Shown one piece after another: positions 25,429-40,481 of a DNA stretch of 62,243 nucleotides. The notes under the pieces were generated by a model. It was not told the DNA's origin, searched no databases, and saw only the letters and a list, made by a program, of their open reading frames with translations. The DNA is from Nocardia suismassiliense (GTDB lineage Bacteria; Actinomycetota; Actinomycetes; Mycobacteriales; Mycobacteriaceae): NCBI RefSeq assembly GCF_900269665.1, contig NZ_LT985361.1:3003460-3065702 (forward strand), given 5' to 3'. The translations under genes were made by a program, and so were the position numbers. Every line of letters starts with the position of its first letter. The stretch's first letter is position 1.

Positions 25429-25746
25429 CTACGCTTGGATTACCTCGATGCCGACCAGGGCGTTCAGTGAGTCGCAGCTGGCCCAGGACTGATTCTGTCC
25501 GTATTGCACCGGGCCGTATTTCCAGTAGGTGAAGGGGACTGGCCAGGCTACGCAGGTGAGCTTTACCTGGTGCCAGGTCGGCAGCTCGCAGTTGGCCATT
25601 CCGCCGGTGTTGAAGATGTTGTAGACGTGACAGTTGGCCTGCCATACCGGTACGTCGGCCTGGGCGACACCGCCACCGGCGAGCACTGTGGCTGCGGCCG
25701 CGGTGGCAACGAAAGCGCCGGCGGCGAGTCGTTTCGTGGATACCAT
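25429..25746 (-). CDS. Small secreted four-cysteine protein
   Basis: 105 residues. The signal peptide RLAAGAFVATAAAATVLAGGGVAQA is followed by about 75 mature residues with four cysteines (NCHVYN, NCELPTW, LTCVAW, ASCDSLN), suggesting two disulfides. Aromatic-rich stretches (FTYWKYGPVQYGQN) are present. No family recognised. AGGAGG lies at a proper distance before ATG 25746. Convergent with the hydrolase gene. Confidence 0.75.
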   Translation of the reverse strand: MVSTKRLAAGAFVATAAAATVLAGGGVAQADVPVWQANCHVYNIFNTGGMANCELPTWHQVKLTCVAWPVPFTYWKYGPVQYGQNQSWASCDSLNALVGIEVIQA

Positions 25747-26107
25747 TGCGAACCTCCTGAAATAGTGTTGTCTGGAACACATCGCAGACAAGGCGCACTT
25801 GTTACTCGAAACGTTCATGACGGGCGCGGTTTCTCCTGGGCAGTCCTGAATGCATTTGCGCAGTCGACGGCTTATCCGTCGTCATGAATAAGGCTTGGCC
25901 GGACTCGGCATCACCGTTATAAGCACGGAGTGGGCCGACTATCCGTCGGGACGGCGATGCGGCCGCTAAAGATTTGCGAGTCGCGCGGCCATGGCCACGT
26001 GCGCAGTCGCTGAGGGTGATGCGGGTTGTTGCGTTGTTCCGATCCGTAGCAGGTTTGTCCAAGCCCCCAGCGGCCGTGCTACCGGATCATGGCTGTCGGC
26101 GGTGCTG

Positions 26108-26140
26108 CCGGACCTGGTGCGGAGGGGGCGCCAGGTCCGG
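26108..26140. repeat. 10-bp hairpin with C/G-rich loop
   Basis: CCGGACCTGG (26108-26117) and CCAGGTCCGG (26131-26140) pair perfectly. The 13-base loop reads TGCGGAGGGGGCG on the plus strand and so exposes a C-rich loop if transcribed from the minus strand, as in actinobacterial C-rich-loop small RNAs. No promoter is established. Confidence 0.5.
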
Positions 26141-26150
26141 GATCGCGACC

Positions 26151-26234
26151 GCTGGACAAGTGATCACGGGGAACTGGTGCTGGCATCGGCCCGAGAAGCC
26201 GACCGCACCATCTCCACGTGATCACTTGTCCAGC
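26151..26234. repeat. Perfect 18-bp inverted repeat, large stem-loop
   Basis: The arms GCTGGACAAGTGATCACG (26151-26168) and its exact complement (26217-26234) enclose 48 bases. The inner part also pairs: GGTGC (26176-26180) with GCACC (26205-26209), and TCGGC (26186-26190) with GCCGA (26198-26202). Symmetric 7-base internal loops separate outer and inner stems. It has no flanking target duplication, so a transposon-end origin is not supported. Confidence 0.65.
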
Positions 26235-26255
26235 AAGGTATTACGAAAGAGGCGG

Positions 26256-26283
26256 CCCGGCCCTGGGGCAAGCGAGGGCCGGG
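26256..26283 (-). terminator. Terminator of the PepSY gene
   Basis: CCCGGCCCT (26256-26264) and AGGGCCGGG (26275-26283) form a 9-bp stem with a 10-base loop just beyond the minus-strand stop at 26303. The U-tract is weak. Confidence 0.55.
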
Positions 26284-26302
26284 GTCTGTGAACGGGCGAC
26301 GG

Positions 26303-26608
26303 TCAGTCGTTGTCTTGGTCGATTGAGACAATCGTCCCGGTGCGCGCGTCGACCGTCACCTCGTACCCACTGCCGTCGCGGGTTTTGACGTCGACCTCCC
26401 ACTTGGGGGTGCCGTCCGCGGTGTCCAGCTCGACGGATTCGACGGTCGCGCCCATCAACGCCTGCCGCGCCGCGTCGAGGGCTTCCTGCTCACTCACGGG
26501 TTCCGCGGTGGCCAGTGCACTGCCACCACCGATCAACGCGACGGTCAGCGCCGCGCCGACGGTCAATCGGCGCAGGTCGGAGCCGATGCGGCGGTTGGTG
26601 AACGGCAT
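26303..26608 (-). CDS. Exported PepSY-domain protein
   Basis: 101 residues. The signal peptide is LTVGAALTVALIGGGSALATA. The mature part is a single PepSY domain (SEQEALDAARQALMGATVESVELDTADGTPKWEVDVKT, YEVTVDARTGTIVSID). PepSY domains are thought to inhibit or chaperone peptidases or to modulate local activity outside the cell. AGGAGG lies 7 bases before ATG 26608. Monocistronic, and divergent from the argC promoter region. Confidence 0.88.
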   Translation of the reverse strand: MPFTNRRIGSDLRRLTVGAALTVALIGGGSALATAEPVSEQEALDAARQALMGATVESVELDTADGTPKWEVDVKTRDGSGYEVTVDARTGTIVSIDQDND

Positions 26609-27003
26609 GATGATCCTCCTTGGTCGATAACTTCGGTGGCGCGGCGGTCGCCCGCCTGCGCCCTTCGCGTGGGAACTACCACCGAATCCGCGCGGTATGC
26701 CTGTTAATCAGGACCGCCTGGTGTGGTGTTGGCAATGCACCTCATCGGCCCGCGAGTCGGAACTTTGCCGGCAACACCCCTGCCTTCTGCGGCTCCATGT
26801 GTTTGGGGCCCAGAATCTGCGGCGAGGCCAGGCGCGCGAGTGTGCGGCCAACGGGGGTGTACCGCCGGCGATCTGCGACACAACCCCAGGCGGAACCTCG
26901 CGCCCAATTGGTGTTTGCGCCCAGCCGAGCCGGGTACCAAGCCTGCGAAACCCCTGACTCTTCCAGCGGGATCAAGGCAAGATGGGGACCAGCTGGTGAA
27001 TGA
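26609..27003. other. Gap upstream of the arginine operon
   Basis: About 395 bases with lower coding quality; frames on both strands lack domains and ribosome binding sites. The left end should hold the PepSY promoter. I saw no T-box or other riboswitch structure, in keeping with argC being apparently leaderless. The ARG box begins at 27004. Confidence 0.5.
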
Positions 27004-29323
<2,320 letters not shown>

Positions 29324-29327
<4 letters not shown>

Positions 29328-30252
29328 CAAGCCAACTCCGCCACGAGCTTTCGGCGCTGGACAAGGCGCACATCCTGGCCGACGCGCTGCCCTGGTTGCA
29401 GAAGTTCCGCGACAAGATCGTGGTGGTGAAGTTCGGCGGCAACGCCATGGTCGACCCGGAACTCGAGCGGGCGTTCGCCGCCGACATGGCGTTCCTGCGC
29501 ACCGTCGGCGTGCACCCGGTGGTGGTGCACGGCGGCGGCCCGCAGATCAGCGCCATGCTGAAGAAGCTCGGCCTGGAGGGCGAGTTCCGCGGCGGCTTCC
29601 GGGTGACCACGCCGGAGGTGATGGATGTGGTGCGCATGGTGCTGTTCGGGCAGGTCGGTCGCGAACTGGTCGGCTTGATCAACGCGCACGGCCCGTACGC
29701 CGTCGGCATCTCCGGTGAGGACGCGCAACTGTTCACCGCGACCCGCCGCACCGTCGAGGTCGACGGCGAGCCCACCGACATCGGGCTGGTCGGCGACGTC
29801 ACCTCGGTGAATCCGGACGCGGTGCTCGACCTGATCTACGCGGGCCGCATCCCGGTGGTGTCCACCATCGCGCCGGACGCGGACGGCGTGGTGCACAACA
29901 TCAACGCCGACACCGCCGCCGCCGCGCTCGCCGAGGGCATCGGCGCCGAGAAACTGGTGGTGCTGACCGACGTCGAAGGCCTCTACACCGACTGGCCGGA
30001 CCGGTCCTCGCTGATCACCCGCATCGATACGGCGGCGCTCGCGGAGTTGCTGCCCCGCCTGGATGCGGGCATGGTGCCGAAGATGGAAGCCTGCCTGCGC
30101 GCCGTACAAGGCCGGGTGCCGACAGCGCATGTGATCGACGGTCGCGTGCCGCACGCCGTGCTGCTGGAACTGTTCACCGGAGAAGGAATCGGAACGATGG
30201 TGACGCCCGACTCGTCCTCGAACGGGGCGGGCTCGCCGGACGGAACGAGAAC

Positions 30253-30256
<4 letters not shown>
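29324..30256 (+). CDS. argB: Acetylglutamate kinase
   Basis: 310 residues; phosphorylates N-acetylglutamate. [19 protein letters not shown] at the N-terminus carries the catalytic Lys and glycine loop. [19 protein letters not shown] binds the gamma phosphate, and [32 protein letters not shown] carries the nucleotide-site Asp/Lys. In hexameric enzymes arginine feeds back here; the N-terminal helix needed for hexamers ([18 protein letters not shown]) is present, so arginine inhibition is likely. A short Ser/Gly-rich C-terminal tail is unusual. Overlaps argJ and argD by 4 bases each. Confidence 0.97.
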
Positions 30257-32426
<2,170 letters not shown>

Positions 32427-32481
32427 GAGGTGAGCGTCCGCGACGAGCAGTCGTGCGTGCGTGCGTTGACGAGGTGCTGTC

Positions 32482-32997
32482 GTGAGCGTCGCACATCCGG
32501 AGCCGGGCAAGACGGGACCAGAAATCGCGCGCACTCGCGCCGGACGGCAGTCGCGCATTGTCGAACTGCTGACCGCACACGCGGTGCGCAGCCAGACCGA
32601 ACTGGCGGCACTGCTGGCGGCCGAGGGCATCGAGACCACGCAGGCGACGCTCTCGCGTGACCTGGACGAACTCGGCGCGGTGAAGTTGCGCGCCGCCGAC
32701 GGGGGCGCGGGCGTCTATGTGGTTCCCGAGGACGGCAATCCCATCCGTGGCGTCATCGGCGGCACCGATCGTCTCGCGAAGCTGCTCGGCGACCTGCTGG
32801 TCTCCACCGATCACAGCGGCAATATCGCGGTCCTGCGCACCCCGCCGGGTGCCGCGCACTACCTGGCCAGCGCACTGGACCGCGCCGCGCTGCCTTATAT
32901 CGTCGGCACCATCGCAGGCGACGACACCATCGCCGTCATCGCCCGCGAGCCGCTGACCGGCGCCGAACTGGCCGCGAAGATCGAGGAGATCGCCTGA
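32482..32997 (+). CDS. argR: Arginine repressor
   Basis: 171 residues. The winged HTH is at about 14-80 ([43 protein letters not shown]) and the C-terminal hexamer/arginine domain at about 100-171 ([40 protein letters not shown]), with the conserved GTIAGDDT arginine-binding loop. GTG 32482 follows GAGG. Encoded inside the regulon it controls; the two ARG boxes in this window (27004 and 33320) are its likely targets. Confidence 0.97.
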   Translation: MSVAHPEPGKTGPEIARTRAGRQSRIVELLTAHAVRSQTELAALLAAEGIETTQATLSRDLDELGAVKLRAADGGAGVYVVPEDGNPIRGVIGGTDRLAKLLGDLLVSTDHSGNIAVLRTPPGAAHYLASALDRAALPYIVGTIAGDDTIAVIAREPLTGAELAAKIEEIA

Positions 32998-33003
32998 CGC
33001 AGG

Positions 33004-33168
33004 TCAGGAGAACGGGTATTGCCCGCCGCCACCACGCGGTGTGCGATTGTCCGGCGTTGCCACGTCGATGATGTCTTGAATGAGGTCGACGACCGCGCGG
33101 CCGACGTCCAGGACACCGTGGCCGAGGGTGCTGAACTCTCCCGCGACGAGGTGTAGCAGTGCGTTCAT
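33004..33168 (-). CDS. Small amphipathic protein between argR and argG
   Basis: 54 residues: MNALLHLVAGEFSTLGHGVL then DVGRAVVDLIQDIIDVATPD and a Gly-rich tail. AGGACGGACGTC precedes ATG 33168. The 35-residue helix has a hydrophobic face with spaced acidic residues, recalling small pore-forming or modulin-type helices (actinobacterial PorA/PorH-like), but no homology can be claimed. It is convergent with argR, leaving 6 bases between the two stops. Confidence 0.5.
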   Translation of the reverse strand: MNALLHLVAGEFSTLGHGVLDVGRAVVDLIQDIIDVATPDNRTPRGGGGQYPFS

Positions 33169-33319
33169 GACGTCCGTCCTTCTACCCGCCCGACGATTCC
33201 GTTTCCAGGGTCGCACACCGGCGAACGGCACGCCAAGGACGTAATCCGCTTGATGGGCAGTGACTTTCGCGAACGATCCGGGGCTGCGGGAGCGGTTCCC
33301 GGACCCCCGTTGTGAATGG

Positions 33320-33343
33320 GCTTGCATCATCGTGCATAATCAT
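33320..33343 (+). promoter_or_regulatory. ARG box upstream of argG
   Basis: GCTTGCATCATCGTGCATAA plus TCAT matches the argC operator at 22 of 24 positions, and the preceding TGAATG also matches. CATAAT (33335-33340) again supplies a -10, but here the start codon is about 85 bases downstream, so argG has a real leader with its own ribosome binding site. Confidence 0.72.
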
Positions 33344-33424
33344 TTGTAGGACGTGCGGGCCGCTGTGGCGGGAAGCCGGTCCGTACTTCGAACACAAGCA
33401 TCGAAACCGAGGAGCACACAGACC

Positions 33425-36363
<2,939 letters not shown>

Positions 36364-36371
36364 GCCTCCGC

Positions 36372-36426
36372 GAGTGGCACATGGTGGTGGCAAACGTCGA
36401 GTAGACCTCACGATGGTGTGCCACTC
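36372..36426. terminator. Convergent hairpin between argH and 36425 gene
   Basis: GAGTGGCAC (36372-36380) and GTGCCACTC (36418-36426) form a 9-bp stem with a 37-base loop. It lies between two converging genes, so it may serve both directions; the long loop lowers confidence. Confidence 0.45.
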
Positions 36427-37081
36427 ACGGGGGAAGTAGTTCCGCAACGTGGAGTAGGGGAGCGGCCAGGGCTGGGATTGCCTTGGGGTGCCGTAGCTGA
36501 CCCTTGTGATAGGTGAGCAGGTCTTGGCCGGCGAGGCTCCAGTGCGGGACCGCGTTGTAGAGGTGCGCGGTGATCAGCTGAGGGCCGATCAGCCTGCGGG
36601 CGTAGTGCGGGTCCGGTGCGACGACCCGGTAGCGATAGTCGAACGTCGGATTGCCGGTGGCCGTCGGTTTATCGCCGAACAGGCTGCGGCCCAGCTGCGA
36701 GAGCGAGCCCCGGGACAGCACGCTGACCGGCAGGTGCGGCTGGTCCAGGCGCACAACAATGACGATGTAGTGGTGCGTCGTCGAACTACCGTCCGAGGAC
36801 GACGTCTCGTGTTTGTAATCGGCCACGGTCACCCACCGGCCACCGAGCTGCCCGGTCAGCACCACGCCGAGGCCGCGCGGATTTCGGCCGGGTAGCCGCG
36901 TCGTCCACTCCGCGCGGGCACGCTCGGTATACGACCAGCCGTGCGCCCGCGACCATTGCCACAGCTGAGTTTTGCGCGCCCGTTCGGCACGCATCGACCG
37001 CTGGACCGCGACCACGAGCAGCACGATCAACGCGACAACCACCGACGCCCCCGCCGCGCCGACGAGCATCACCACATCCAT
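36425..37081 (-). CDS. Membrane-anchored hypothetical protein
   Basis: 218 residues with one N-terminal membrane helix (VMLVGAAGASVVVALIVLLVVAV) and a cytosolic domain of about 190 residues. That domain begins with basic AERARKTQLWQWSRAHGWSY and contains GVVLTGQLGGRWVTVADYKH, HHYIVIVVRLDQPHLPVSVL and FDYRYRVVAPDPHYARRLIGP. This pattern recurs in uncharacterised actinobacterial proteins. No catalytic motif. Divergent from the SMR gene (123 bases). Confidence 0.7.
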   Translation of the reverse strand: MDVVMLVGAAGASVVVALIVLLVVAVQRSMRAERARKTQLWQWSRAHGWSYTERARAEWTTRLPGRNPRGLGVVLTGQLGGRWVTVADYKHETSSSDGSSTTHHYIVIVVRLDQPHLPVSVLSRGSLSQLGRSLFGDKPTATGNPTFDYRYRVVAPDPHYARRLIGPQLITAHLYNAVPHWSLAGQDLLTYHKGQLRHPKAIPALAAPLLHVAELLPP

Positions 37082-37204
37082 CCCGATCCTTACATCCTCG
37101 TCGCCGGACGCCGCCGCGTCCCACCCTCGCCGAGTTCCCCCCGGCTACCGCACCACCCACGGCGCGCTGCCCCGTCATTCTCCGGTACTCGTTACGCTGC
37201 CGCC

Positions 37205-37528
37205 ATGACCCTGCTGTTTCTCGCCATTGCCATCGCGTCCGAGGTGACCGCAACCGTTTCGCTGAAACTCTCCGACGGATTCAGCAAGGTCATCCCGTCG
37301 ATCATCGTGGTCATCGGCTACGCCAGCGCATTCTGGTTCCTCTCCCAAGCCCTGAAGCGCGGCATGCAGATCGGCGTCGCCTACGGCATCTGGTCCGCGG
37401 TAGGCGTAGCCGCCATCGCCATCATCGGCGTCCTCTTCCTGGACGAGCGCCTGACCCTCATCCAAGTAGGCGGCATCGCCCTGGTGATCCTCGGGGTGCT
37501 CGCCCTGGAACTCGGCGGCGCACACTGA
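37205..37528 (+). CDS. SMR-family multidrug/guanidinium-type exporter
   Basis: 107 residues, four membrane helices. The essential membrane glutamate is in IAIASEVTATVSLKLSDGF (Glu 13), and LSQALKRGMQIGVAYGIWSAVGV and FLDERLTLIQVGGIALVILGVL follow as in EmrE/Mmr. Works as a dual-topology dimer exchanging cations for protons. TACGCT (37193-37198) ends 6 bases before ATG, so it is probably leaderless. Confidence 0.92.
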   Translation: MTLLFLAIAIASEVTATVSLKLSDGFSKVIPSIIVVIGYASAFWFLSQALKRGMQIGVAYGIWSAVGVAAIAIIGVLFLDERLTLIQVGGIALVILGVLALELGGAH

Positions 37529-37533
37529 GTGAG

Positions 37534-37570
37534 CGGGTGTGCCGCCAATCAACACTCAGCGGCACACCCG
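37534..37570. terminator. Bidirectional terminator
   Basis: CGGGTGTGCCGC (37534-37545) pairs with GCGGCACACCCG (37559-37570), a perfect 12-bp stem between the converging SMR and Uma2 genes. Confidence 0.8.
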
Positions 37571-37582
37571 ACACGGTAGAAA

Positions 37583-38140
37583 TCAGACGAACTCGCTGGT
37601 GTCGAGGTCGAACTCGAAGGGCTTCGGCAGCCGGAGCGAGACACCGAACTTGGCGGTGGCGGTGTGCCGGTATTCCCCGTCCACCGGCTCCCAGTAGACC
37701 GTCATTTCGGCGCGATGGCGATCGATCAACAGGTAGGCGGGGATATGAGCCTGCGCATAGGCATCGCGCTTCTCTATGCGATCGACTTCCGCGTCGCGTT
37801 CGCGACCGGAAGTGATCTCCATGATCATCAGCACCCCAGACGGGTCGGACCACGACGGCTGATCCCGGAAATACCCACGTGGTGCGACTGCACCATCCAC
37901 CCTGGCACGGCTTTCGCGATAGGCCGGGATACGCACGCCGACCTCGGGCAGTAGCCGCCACTCCGGGCAATGGTCCCGAATTTGATCGCCGATGATGCTG
38001 GCGAACTCGGCATGCTCACCATCGGGAACCGGAACCACGTAGATCCTTCCATTGATCAGCTCGACGTCGACCTCCTCGGACGATGCGCGCTCCAGCACCT
38101 CGAACTCCGCGAGGGTCACATCGGCGTCCATGCTGCTCAT
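37583..38140 (-). CDS. Uma2-family (DUF820) PD-(D/E)XK-like protein
   Basis: 185 residues. FEVLERASSEEVDVELINGRIYVVPVPDGEHAEFASIIGDQI is the Uma2 N-terminal part. VRIPAYRESRARVDGAVAPR contains the catalytic Asp, and SGVLMIMEITSGRERDAEVDRIEKRDAYAQAHIPAYLLIDRH has the E-x-x...K nuclease core. These restriction-endonuclease-like proteins are numerous in actinobacteria and their role is unclear. ATG 38140 is preferred; an in-frame start at 38221 would add 27 residues. Confidence 0.85.
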   Translation of the reverse strand: MSSMDADVTLAEFEVLERASSEEVDVELINGRIYVVPVPDGEHAEFASIIGDQIRDHCPEWRLLPEVGVRIPAYRESRARVDGAVAPRGYFRDQPSWSDPSGVLMIMEITSGRERDAEVDRIEKRDAYAQAHIPAYLLIDRHRAEMTVYWEPVDGEYRHTATAKFGVSLRLPKPFEFDLDTSEFV

Positions 38141-38511
38141 ATCCCCAGGGTAACTGGGCGGCGCGGGTTCGTTCTGCTGGTCGTCCACCAGCAGGTGTCG
38201 CGCTGCGGTGCGCGGGCTCATGTGGCGCCCAAGCTCGACCGCGGGCTGCTACGTTCCACTCTGCAACTCCTTCTACTCGACGACGGGATCGTTGTGCATT
38301 TCCTTTGACGTGCGACGCAGGCCAATGGTTCCCGCAAAACTCCGCGACTTTCAGTGCTGAAACTGGGTGTTGGCGATCCACTACTCGCCGAGCAGCTGCT
38401 GAGGACGTTCAGTGCATTGTTTTCTCACCCCAAATAACCGGATCATGTTGCGCCTCTCGCATTTTGCCGAATACGTCCCATGAGACCTCAGCCCGAACGT
38501 AGCATCGGGCG
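38141..38511. other. Gap before the ABC transporter operon
   Basis: About 370 bases, less GC-rich than average, with no credible gene beyond the leader ORF that starts at 38512. It carries the promoter of the transporter operon: TAGCAT at 38500-38505 is the best -10. Confidence 0.5.
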
Positions 38512-38559
38512 ATGGATTGGACGTTTGCTCAGCTGTGCGTGCACGGATGTGGCCGATGA
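38512..38559 (+). CDS. Leaderless 15-codon leader ORF of the ABC operon
   Basis: ATG 38512 lies exactly 6 bases after the -10-like TAGCAT (38500-38505) and encodes MDWTFAQLCVHGCGR, ending TGA 38557-38559. That stop overlaps the ATPase start codon (ATGA 38556-38559). The ATPase gene has no good ribosome binding site, so translating this leader would deliver ribosomes to it. Two cysteines in fifteen codons are reminiscent of cysteine-responsive leader peptides in mycobacteria, but this is only a resemblance. Confidence 0.5.
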   Translation: MDWTFAQLCVHGCGR

Positions 38560-39362
38560 CCTCGGACGATGCCGCGAAACAGGCCGAACCGACCGGCGAA
38601 TCGGCCGTCGCGCTGCGGGCCGATGGACTGGTGAAGCGCTACGGCGCGGTGGAGGCGTTGCGCGGCGCGAACTTTCAGGTGAGCGCCGGTGAAGTGGTCG
38701 CCTTGATCGGCGACAACGGTGCGGGTAAATCGACTCTGGTGAAATGCCTTTCCGGCGCCGAACAGCCGGATTCCGGGCGGATTTTGCTGGACGGCAAGCA
38801 GGTGGTGCTGAATACGCCCACGGCGGCACGCAAACTCGGCGTGGAGACGGTGTATCAGGACCTCGCGGTGGCTCCCGACCTGGACCCGGCCGCGAATCTC
38901 TTCCTCGGCCGCGAACTGGTGCGCAAGGGTTTGGCGGGCAAGCTCGGCATGCTGGATCGCACCGCGATGAGAGCCCAAGCGGTCGAACACTTCCGGCGTC
39001 TCGGCGTCACCCTGCAGAGCGCGGATGTGCCGATCGGCTCGCTGTCGGGCGGGCAGCGGCAGAGCGTCGCGGTGGCCAGGGCGGTGATGTGGGCGAGCAA
39101 GGTGGTGTTCATGGACGAGCCGACCGCCGCGCTCGGCGTGGTGCAGCGCGAGCGGGTGCTCGACGTGATCCGCCGGGTCCGCGACGAAGGCATCGCGGTG
39201 GTGCTGATCAGCCACAACATGCCGGAGGTGCTGGCCGTCGCGGACCGCATCGAGGTGCTTCGGCTCGGTCGGCGGGTGGCTCGGTTCACCGCGGCCGAGG
39301 CCACCCTCGAACAGCTGGTCGGCGCCATGACCGGCGCGCTGTCACAGGAGGGTACGGCATGA
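38556..39362 (+). CDS. Sugar ABC transporter ATPase (FrcA/RbsA type)
   Basis: 268 residues, a single nucleotide-binding domain. Walker A is GDNGAGKSTLVKCLSG (about 52-67), signature LSGGQRQSVAVARAVM, Walker B KVVFMDEPTAAL, then H-loop ISHNMPEV. The LGVETVYQDLAVAPDLDPAANLFLGREL segment is typical of CUT2 sugar importers; most of these have two fused domains, this one has one, as in FrcA. ATG 38556 is chosen because of coupling to the leader ORF; ATG 38547 also fits. Operon continues with permease and binding protein. Confidence 0.88.
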   Translation: MTSDDAAKQAEPTGESAVALRADGLVKRYGAVEALRGANFQVSAGEVVALIGDNGAGKSTLVKCLSGAEQPDSGRILLDGKQVVLNTPTAARKLGVETVYQDLAVAPDLDPAANLFLGRELVRKGLAGKLGMLDRTAMRAQAVEHFRRLGVTLQSADVPIGSLSGGQRQSVAVARAVMWASKVVFMDEPTAALGVVQRERVLDVIRRVRDEGIAVVLISHNMPEVLAVADRIEVLRLGRRVARFTAAEATLEQLVGAMTGALSQEGTA

Positions 39363-39403
39363 GCACGCCAGCAATGCCGGAGCAGAGCGAGGTGCGGGCA
39401 TGA
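39359..39403 (+). CDS. 14-codon coupling ORF between ATPase and permease
   Basis: ATG 39359 overlaps the ATPase stop (ATGA), and its own stop overlaps the permease ATG 39400 (ATGA). It encodes MSTPAMPEQSEVRA. It may be a pure translational bridge or the residue of a deleted frame. It is too short for function by itself. Confidence 0.4.
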   Translation: MSTPAMPEQSEVRA

Positions 39404-40443
39404 CCGAGGTCAACACTGTCGACGGCAACGGCGGCCCGGAGTTGCCCGAACGCACTGTCCTGCAACGACTTCTCGGCGCGAGCACAGTCTGGATCGGCGT
39501 CGTGCTGGTCGCGCTGTGCATCGTGTTCAGCGTCCTGCGGCCCGATGCGTTCCCCACCCGCTTCACCTTTCAGACGCTGCTGATCGAAACATCGGTGCTG
39601 CTGGTGCTTTCGGTGGGCATGACGTTCGTGATCATCACCTCCGGCATCGATCTGTCCGTCGGTATGGTGCTGATCTTCGCCGGCGTGATCGGCGCCAAAT
39701 CGATGGAGGCGCTGAGCCCGGACCAGGATGCGACCGGCGCGGGTTGGGGCATCATCGGCATCGGCTTCCTGCTTTCCGTTGTGGGCGGCGGTGTTTGGGG
39801 CCTGATCAACGGATTACTGGTGGCGAAGGCCAAGATTCCGCCGCTGATCGTCACGCTCGGTTCGTTCGGCGCCGCCCTCGGCGCGGCCCAGCTGATCACC
39901 GGCGGCGTCGATACGCGCACGGTGCCCGAAAAGCTGCGTAACACACTGGGTTTTGGTACCACCCTCGGCGGCATCCCCAACCTGGTGTTGGTCGCCACCG
40001 TGGTCACCGTGGTCGCCGCGTGGGTGCTGCACACCACCCGCTTCGGCCGCTACACCTACGCCATCGGCTCCAACGAGGAGGCCGCCCGGCGTTCCGGCAT
40101 CGCGGTCACCCGGCATCTGGTGCTGGTGTATCTGCTCACCGGCGTGCTCGCGGGTCTGGCGGGCTTTATGAATCTCGCCTACTTCGGCACCACCACCATC
40201 GGCGGGCACACCACCGACAACCTGGATGCCATCGCCGGCGTAGTGATCGGCGGCACCAGCCTTTTCGGTGGTGTCGGCTCGGTCGTCGGCACCGTGATCG
40301 GCGTGTTCATTCCGTCGGTGCTGAAGAAGGGGTTCGTCATCGCGCAGGTGCCGGTGTTCTGGCAGCCGATCGCGGTGAGCGTGGTGCTCGTCGCGGCAGT
40401 CTGGTTCGACCAGCTGCGCCGCCGGGCCCGCGATCGGAAATAG
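39400..40443 (+). CDS. Sugar ABC transporter permease (RbsC/FrcC type)
   Basis: 347 residues with eight to ten membrane helices. SVGMTFVIITSGIDLSVGMVLIF is the BPD_transp_2 (RbsC-type) signature, followed by AKIPPLIVTLGSFGAALGAAQLITGG, ARRSGIAVTRHLVLVYLLTGVLAGLAGFM (ATPase-contact loop) and GVVIGGTSLFGGVGSVVGTVIG. Partner of the ATPase upstream and lipoprotein downstream. Substrate unknown; no kinase or catabolic gene adjoins. Confidence 0.92.
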   Translation: MTEVNTVDGNGGPELPERTVLQRLLGASTVWIGVVLVALCIVFSVLRPDAFPTRFTFQTLLIETSVLLVLSVGMTFVIITSGIDLSVGMVLIFAGVIGAKSMEALSPDQDATGAGWGIIGIGFLLSVVGGGVWGLINGLLVAKAKIPPLIVTLGSFGAALGAAQLITGGVDTRTVPEKLRNTLGFGTTLGGIPNLVLVATVVTVVAAWVLHTTRFGRYTYAIGSNEEAARRSGIAVTRHLVLVYLLTGVLAGLAGFMNLAYFGTTTIGGHTTDNLDAIAGVVIGGTSLFGGVGSVVGTVIGVFIPSVLKKGFVIAQVPVFWQPIAVSVVLVAAVWFDQLRRRARDRK

Positions 40444-40481
40444 GAGTCGACAGTGACAAACAAGATGGCGGAGGTAGCCGA

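Larger units (their letters stand above)
25747..26302. other. 556-base noncoding block with strong hairpins
   Basis: No credible coding frame on either strand. The left half is less GC-rich (around CGGCTTATCCGTCG, with GACGG/CCGTC mini-hairpins) and should hold the promoter of the secreted four-cysteine protein. The right half contains two back-to-back perfect inverted repeats (26108-26140 and 26151-26234) and a terminator (26256-26283). Confidence 0.55.

Noticed and set aside
26151..26234. Miniature transposon (MITE) with terminal inverted repeats
   Set aside because: No flanking target-site duplication and internal sequence that continues the stem; kept only as a secondary possibility.
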